This document shows, piece after piece, positions 12,541-16,589 of a stretch of DNA of 16,589 bases. The translations under genes were made by a program, and so were the position numbers. The notes under the pieces were generated by a model. That model did not search any database, was not told the DNA's origin, and was given only the letters and a program-made list of their open reading frames with translations. How positions within the stretch are numbered: the stretch's first letter is position 1; every line of letters begins with the position of its first letter. The DNA lies in NCBI GenBank assembly GCA_964513415.1, contig CAZEMX010000035.1:1-16589 (forward strand). The letters run 5' to 3'. Source of the stretch: Methanomethylicus sp964513415 (GTDB lineage: Archaea > Thermoproteota > Methanomethylicia > Methanomethylicales > Methanomethylicaceae).

Positions 12541-15195
12541 ATGTCGCTATCAGAACTCGCAAAGTCAATACACGCCATCAAGTTCGGCCTGCTCTCACCC
12601 GAGAGCATAAGGAAGATGTCCGTGGTGAACATCAAGGCCGCGGACACATACGACGAGGACGGCGTCCCGATCGACACCGGGCTGATGGACCGGAAGCTCG
12701 GAACCATAGAGCCAGGCCAGAAGTGCCAGACGTGCGGAAACCGCGTGGGCCAGTGCCCGGGGCACTTCGGCCACATCGAGCTCGCACGGCCTGTCGTCCA
12801 CCCCGGCTTCGCCAAGCTCGTCTACCTCATGCTCAGGGCGACCTGCTGGAACTGCGGCAGGCTGCTCCTCTCTGAGGAGGACTACAGGAAGTACTCGATC
12901 CGGATGGAGAAGTACAAGAAGAAGTGGCCGCAGTTCAGGTTCAAGCTCTCGGACCAGATCGTCAAGAAGGCGGTCAAGATCAACGAGTGCCCGTACTGCC
13001 ACGAGGGCCAGTTCAAGATAAAGTTCGAGAAGCCGACCGGATACTCCGAGGAGCGCAAGGAGGGCCCAAAGAGGATCTATTCCAACGAGATCAGGGGCCG
13101 CCTGGAGAGGGTCACCGAGGCCGACGCCGCCCTCATGGGGCTGGACCCGTCGCTCGCAAGGCCTGAGTGGATGCTCCTGACCGTGCTGCCGGTGCCGCCA
13201 TCAACGGTCCGGCCGTCGATCACCCTCGAGTCCGGCGTCAGGTCGGAGGACGACCTCACGCACAAGCTCGTGGACATAATCAGGATCAACGAGAGGCTCA
13301 GCGAGAACATCGACGCTGGAGCGCCCCAGCTGATCATAGAGGACCTCTGGGAGCTGCTGCAGTACCACGTGACGACCTACTTCGACAACGAGACCTCAGG
13401 CATACCGCCGGCAAGGCACAGGTCCGGCAGGCCGCTGAGGACGATCGCCCAGCGCCTCAAGGGAAAGGAGGGCCGCTTCAGGTCCAACCTCTCAGGGAAG
13501 CGCGTCGACTTCTCGGCGAGGACCGTGATCTCGCCCGACCCCATAATCAGCATGAACGAGGTCGGCGTCCCTGTCGACATCGCCAAGCAGCTGACCATCC
13601 CTGAGCGGATCAACAAGTACAACCTCGAGGAGCTCAAGACGATAATCACCAACGGGCCGGATGCCCACCCGGGCGCGAACTACATCATCCGGCCGGACGG
13701 CAGGAGGATCGACCTCCGGTTCCCCAAGGACCGCAAGATCATCGCCGACGCGGTGGAGGTTGGGTACGTCATCGAGCGGCACCTAAAGGACGGGGACGTC
13801 GTGCTCTTCAACAGGCAGCCCTCGCTCCACAGGATGTCGATAATGGCCCACAAGGTAAGGGTCCTGCCGTACAAGACCTTCAGGCTCAACCTCTGCGTCT
13901 GTCCCCCCTACAACGCGGACTTCGACGGAGACGAGATGAACCTGCACGTGCCGCAGAGCGAGGAGGCAAGGGCAGAGGCACTTGTGCTGATGCTGGTGCA
14001 GGAGCAGATACTCTCGCCCAGGTACGGCGGCCCCATCATGGGAGGGATTCAGGACTACATCTCAGGGGCCTACATGCTCACGCGGAAGAGCACCATGCTC
14101 ACGAGGGCCGACGCGAGCCAGCTCCTGGCCAGCGCAGGCTACAGGGGCGAGCTGCCTGCGCCCGCGGTGAAGTCCCCCGAGGAGCTCTGGACGGGCAAGC
14201 AGCTGGCAAGCCTCTTCTTCCCGAAGGGCTTCAACTACACGCTCAAGTCCAACATCTGCCAGAAGTGCGACGTCTGCAAGCAGGAGGACTGCGAGAACGA
14301 CGCCTTCGTCGTGATAAAGGACGGCAAGCTGGTCTCCGGGGTCATCGACAAGAAGTCTATCGGCGCGCAGCAGCCCGAGTCCGTCCTGCACAGGCTGGTG
14401 AAGGACTACGGGACAGACATGGGCAGGTACTACATCGACAAGGCATTCAAGCTCTTTCTCGCCTTCATCGATAGCCGCGGCCTCACGATAGGGCTCGACG
14501 ACGAGGAGCTCCCAGAGAACGGGCGGCTCAAGGTCAAGGCGGACATACACCACGCAGAGGAGGAGGTCTCGAAGAACATCAATGCCTACAACGAGGGGCT
14601 TCTCGAGAGGCTCCCCGGCAGGACGCTTGAGGAGACGCTTGAGACGCAGATCATGCAGATCCTTGAGAAGGCCAGGGAGGACTCGGGCAAGACCGCCAAG
14701 AAGTACCTCAAGGAGGGCAACACCGCGCTGCTGATGGCGAACACCGGCGCAAGGGGCAGCCTCATGAACCTCGCGCACATGGTCGCGTGCGTCGGGCAGC
14801 AGGCAGTCCGAGGCGAGAGGATCTCGAGGGGATACCAGAACCGCACGCTCCCCCACTTCAAACCGGGAGACCTAGGCGCCGAGGCGCACGGCTTCGTGTA
14901 CAGCAGCTACAAGGACAAGCTCAACCCCATCGAGTTCTTCTTCCACGCCATGGGCGGGAGGGAAGGCCTCGTCGATACTGCGGTCAGGACGAGCCAGAGC
15001 GGCTACATGCAGCGCAGGCTCATCAATGCCCTGCAGGACGTCAGGGTGGAGTACGACTGGACGGTGAGGGCCACCGACGGCTCAATCATCCAGTACATAT
15101 ATGGCGACGACGGCATCGACCCTGCGAAGAGCGATCACGGGGAGGCTGTCAACATCGACAAGATCATCGAGAGGGTGAAGGCAGGAGGCAAGTGA
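12541..15195 (+). CDS. rpoA1: RNA polymerase subunit A' (Rpo1N)
   Basis: N-terminal two-thirds of the largest subunit, 884 residues, the usual length for A'. The N-terminal clamp zinc motif is present (CQTCGNRVGQCPGHFGHIEL), followed by a second Cys set (CWNCG, CPYCHEGQ). The active-site loop NADFDGDEMNLHVPQ carries the Mg-binding D460, D462 and D464. C573-x2-C576-x2-C579-x4-C584 is a Cys cluster in the pore region that I believe other archaeal A' proteins share. The protein ends after the bridge-helix region (AMGGREGLVDTAVRTSQSGYMQRRL), where archaeal A' and A'' normally part. A purine-rich GGAGAGG lies about 10 nt before the ATG, only 4 nt after the rpoB stop. The next gene starts 1 nt after this stop. 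The split A'/A'' differs from the fused form reported in Thaumarchaeota and Korarchaeota. Confidence 0.98.
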   Translation: MSLSELAKSIHAIKFGLLSPESIRKMSVVNIKAADTYDEDGVPIDTGLMDRKLGTIEPGQKCQTCGNRVGQCPGHFGHIELARPVVHPGFAKLVYLMLRATCWNCGRLLLSEEDYRKYSIRMEKYKKKWPQFRFKLSDQIVKKAVKINECPYCHEGQFKIKFEKPTGYSEERKEGPKRIYSNEIRGRLERVTEADAALMGLDPSLARPEWMLLTVLPVPPSTVRPSITLESGVRSEDDLTHKLVDIIRINERLSENIDAGAPQLIIEDLWELLQYHVTTYFDNETSGIPPARHRSGRPLRTIAQRLKGKEGRFRSNLSGKRVDFSARTVISPDPIISMNEVGVPVDIAKQLTIPERINKYNLEELKTIITNGPDAHPGANYIIRPDGRRIDLRFPKDRKIIADAVEVGYVIERHLKDGDVVLFNRQPSLHRMSIMAHKVRVLPYKTFRLNLCVCPPYNADFDGDEMNLHVPQSEEARAEALVLMLVQEQILSPRYGGPIMGGIQDYISGAYMLTRKSTMLTRADASQLLASAGYRGELPAPAVKSPEELWTGKQLASLFFPKGFNYTLKSNICQKCDVCKQEDCENDAFVVIKDGKLVSGVIDKKSIGAQQPESVLHRLVKDYGTDMGRYYIDKAFKLFLAFIDSRGLTIGLDDEELPENGRLKVKADIHHAEEEVSKNINAYNEGLLERLPGRTLEETLETQIMQILEKAREDSGKTAKKYLKEGNTALLMANTGARGSLMNLAHMVACVGQQAVRGERISRGYQNRTLPHFKPGDLGAEAHGFVYSSYKDKLNPIEFFFHAMGGREGLVDTAVRTSQSGYMQRRLINALQDVRVEYDWTVRATDGSIIQYIYGDDGIDPAKSDHGEAVNIDKIIERVKAGGK
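15183..15188 (+). promoter_or_regulatory. Shine-Dalgarno site deciding the rpoA2 start
   Basis: AGGAGG within the last rpoA1 codons lies 8 nt before the ATG at 15197. It is the best such site in the operon and supports translation of the long basic N-terminal tail of A''. The only alternative internal ATG (15440) has no such site. Confidence 0.75.
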
Positions 15196-15196
15196 A

Positions 15197-15481
15197 ATGG
15201 CCAAGAAGAAACAACCAACCCCCGCGGAAGCAGAGGTCGAGGAGACCGTTGCAGCCAAGGTGGGCGCTAAGACCGGCGAGAAGGCCGCAAAGGCACCAAA
15301 GACCGCAGCCAAGGCAAAGGGCAAGCCCAAGGGGGCTGCCGCCAAGCCGAAGGCTGCCGCAGCGACCGCCCCAAAGGCGAAGAAGCCGAAGGCAGCGGCC
15401 GCAGAGGTGGACGAGGAGGACGCCGCCGCAGAAGAACCGATGCGGGCGAAGAAGCGAGAACCCGAGGCGCCCCTGCCGGAG
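15197..15481 (+). repeat. low-complexity Lys/Ala/Pro coding tract
   Basis: The first 95 codons of rpoA2 are dominated by AAG and GCN codons in irregular short repeats (AAGGCN, AAGCCNAAG). Reading frame and G+C in the third position stay like the rest of the operon, so it looks like a maintained coding tract and not a frameshift artefact. Such tracts can change length by slippage. Confidence 0.7.
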
Positions 15482-16589
15482 CTGCCGCTCGTTGACCAGG
15501 TCCTGGCGAAGCATGACCGGCGCCTGCCGGAGAAGCTGGTGAGCCGGCTCAAGACCAAGCTGGTGCCGCTCAAGTCGAAGCTTAGCGAGGAGCAGATGGC
15601 GAAGGTGGTCGAGGAGACCTACCGCTCCTACATCAAGGCACTCATCGAGCCTGGCGAGGCCGCCGGCACGGTCGCAGCACAGTCTGTCGGCGAGCCTGGC
15701 ACCCAGATGACGCTGAGGACCTTCCACTACGCAGGTGTGAGGGAGCTGAACGTCACGCTCGGCCTCCCGAGGCTGATCGAGATCGTGGACGCCAGGAGGG
15801 TCCCGTCGACCCCAACCATGACCATCTTCCTTGACGACGAGCACAAGCACGACCTCAGCAAGGCCAAGGGCATCGCGGCAAACATCGAGACCGTCACGGT
15901 CGAGAACGTAGCGAAGAGCATAGGCTACGAGATGCTCAACAACTTCACCATAGAGGTCGACGCCGAGATGTGCGAGGACAAGATGATAGACCTCAACTAC
16001 ATCGCGAAGTCGATCGAGAAGCTCAAGATACCCGGCAGGGTCTCCGTAGAGGGGAACAACATCACCGTGGAGCCGGAGACGACCGACCGGGACAAGATAA
16101 AGCGCATCCGGGAGCGGATCATGGACCTCCGCCTGAAGGGCATAAAGAGCATCAAGAGGGTCGTGATCGAGAAGAAGGGCGACGAATATCTGCTCAGGAC
16201 CGACGGCTCCAACCTGGCCCAGGTGATCGAGAACGTCAAGGGCATCGACAAGACGAAGGTCTACACCAATAACGTGTCCGAGATCGCAGAGGTCTTGGGG
16301 ATAGAGGCCGCGAGGAGTGCGATAATCCGCGAGGCGTTTGAGGTCCTCGACCAGCAGGGGCTAGATGTGGACGTCAGGCACGTGATCCTGGTGGCAGACC
16401 TCATGACGTCGACCGGGAAGATCCGGCAGATCGGCAGGCACGGCGTGAGCGGCGAGAAGTCGAGCGTCCTCGCCAGGGCCGCATTCGAGGTGACCGTAAA
16501 GCATTTATTGGATGCGGCTGCACATGGAGAGGAAGACTGCTTGGAGGGAGTTACGGAGAACGTAATTGTGGGTCAGCCAATCCCGCTGG
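15197..16589 (+). CDS. rpoA2: RNA polymerase subunit A'' (Rpo1C) with a long Lys/Ala-rich N-terminal tail, 3'-truncated by the window
   Basis: C-terminal third of the largest subunit, 464 residues visible. The conserved part starts near residue 96 (LPLVDQVL, then LPEKLVSRLKTKL). It holds the trigger loop GEPGTQMTLRTFHYAG (about 165-180) and the GLPRLIEIVDARR segment. The C-terminal VRHVILVADLMTSTGKIRQIG through VGQPIPL is also present, so only about ten residues are missing. Residues 1-95 are an extension not usual in A'': roughly 70 residues made largely of Lys, Ala and Pro (KAPKTAAKAKGKPKG and similar), then an acidic patch EVDEEDAAAEE and a basic MRAKKREPE. It is low-complexity and probably disordered, like histone H1 tails. 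The start at 15197 is supported by AGGAGG and the 1-nt spacing to rpoA1. An ATG at 15440 is possible but has no ribosome site. Confidence 0.95.
   Translation, partial: MAKKKQPTPAEAEVEETVAAKVGAKTGEKAAKAPKTAAKAKGKPKGAAAKPKAAAATAPKAKKPKAAAAEVDEEDAAAEEPMRAKKREPEAPLPELPLVDQVLAKHDRRLPEKLVSRLKTKLVPLKSKLSEEQMAKVVEETYRSYIKALIEPGEAAGTVAAQSVGEPGTQMTLRTFHYAGVRELNVTLGLPRLIEIVDARRVPSTPTMTIFLDDEHKHDLSKAKGIAANIETVTVENVAKSIGYEMLNNFTIEVDAEMCEDKMIDLNYIAKSIEKLKIPGRVSVEGNNITVEPETTDRDKIKRIRERIMDLRLKGIKSIKRVVIEKKGDEYLLRTDGSNLAQVIENVKGIDKTKVYTNNVSEIAEVLGIEAARSAIIREAFEVLDQQGLDVDVRHVILVADLMTSTGKIRQIGRHGVSGEKSSVLARAAFEVTVKHLLDAAAHGEEDCLEGVTENVIVGQPIPL

Noticed and set aside
1..16589. CRISPR array, insertion sequence, rRNA or integration site
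   Set aside because: No regularly spaced direct repeats, transposase or integrase motifs, or rRNA core sequences were seen on either strand. Neither tRNA gene shows a nearby duplicated 3' fragment within the window.

Overview
The window is from an archaeon with high G+C content. The evidence is the gene set and the signals. There is an archaeal RNA polymerase operon with a small subunit H, an undivided B subunit, and a largest subunit split into A' and A''. Two tRNA genes carry introns at position 37/38, of the kind cut by the archaeal bulge-helix-bulge splicing endonuclease. TATA-type promoters lie about 25 nt upstream of starts or tRNA 5' ends, and several Shine-Dalgarno sites are GGTG-like. 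The wording of RpoH (LPWIR.SDPV, YRYVV.G) and RpoB looks closer to the Crenarchaeota/TACK side than to most Euryarchaeota. An undivided B with split A'/A'' agrees with that but does not name a phylum; I do not assign one.

Layout. 1-881: a 5'-truncated RmlD-family sugar-nucleotide reductase (+). 882-1241: a 360-nt gap with two TATA-like elements and one possible 31-codon ORF. 1242-4616: a full-length isoleucyl-tRNA synthetase (+) with both class I signature motifs altered (GVHH, EMHKS). 4752-5906 and 5899-6426: an overlapping pair (+) encoding a membrane-anchored, sequon-rich, three-repeat exported protein and a four-helix membrane protein. 6410-6853: a stand-alone LigD-type 3'-phosphoesterase (-), convergent with and overlapping the previous gene. 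7015-7122: tRNA-Asp(GTC) (-) with a 33-nt intron. 7274-8458: a membrane-anchored HtrA/DegP-like serine protease with one PDZ domain (+), whose presumed TATA box lies inside a perfect 7-bp inverted repeat. 8520-8655: tRNA-Tyr(GTA) (+) with a 64-nt intron. 8827 to the window end: rpoH-rpoB-rpoA1-rpoA2 (+), with gaps of 5, 4 and 1 nt; rpoA2 runs off the right edge within roughly its last ten codons.

The most unusual things are in the polymerase operon. RpoH, normally a compact protein of about 80 residues, carries an in-frame insert of about 46 residues with two CxxC pairs, which looks like a zinc ribbon placed in the middle of its conserved fold. RpoA'' has an N-terminal extension of about 95 residues, rich in Lys, Ala and Pro, that resembles a histone-H1-like tail. 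Its start is backed by a strong Shine-Dalgarno site. In known polymerase structures H packs at the jaw near downstream DNA and contacts the C-terminal part of the largest subunit, so both additions could sit in the same area. That last point is inference. The remaining genes are housekeeping translation and quality-control functions (IleRS, two tRNAs, HtrA) mixed with cell-surface and DNA-repair genes. I see no mobile element, CRISPR array or rRNA.
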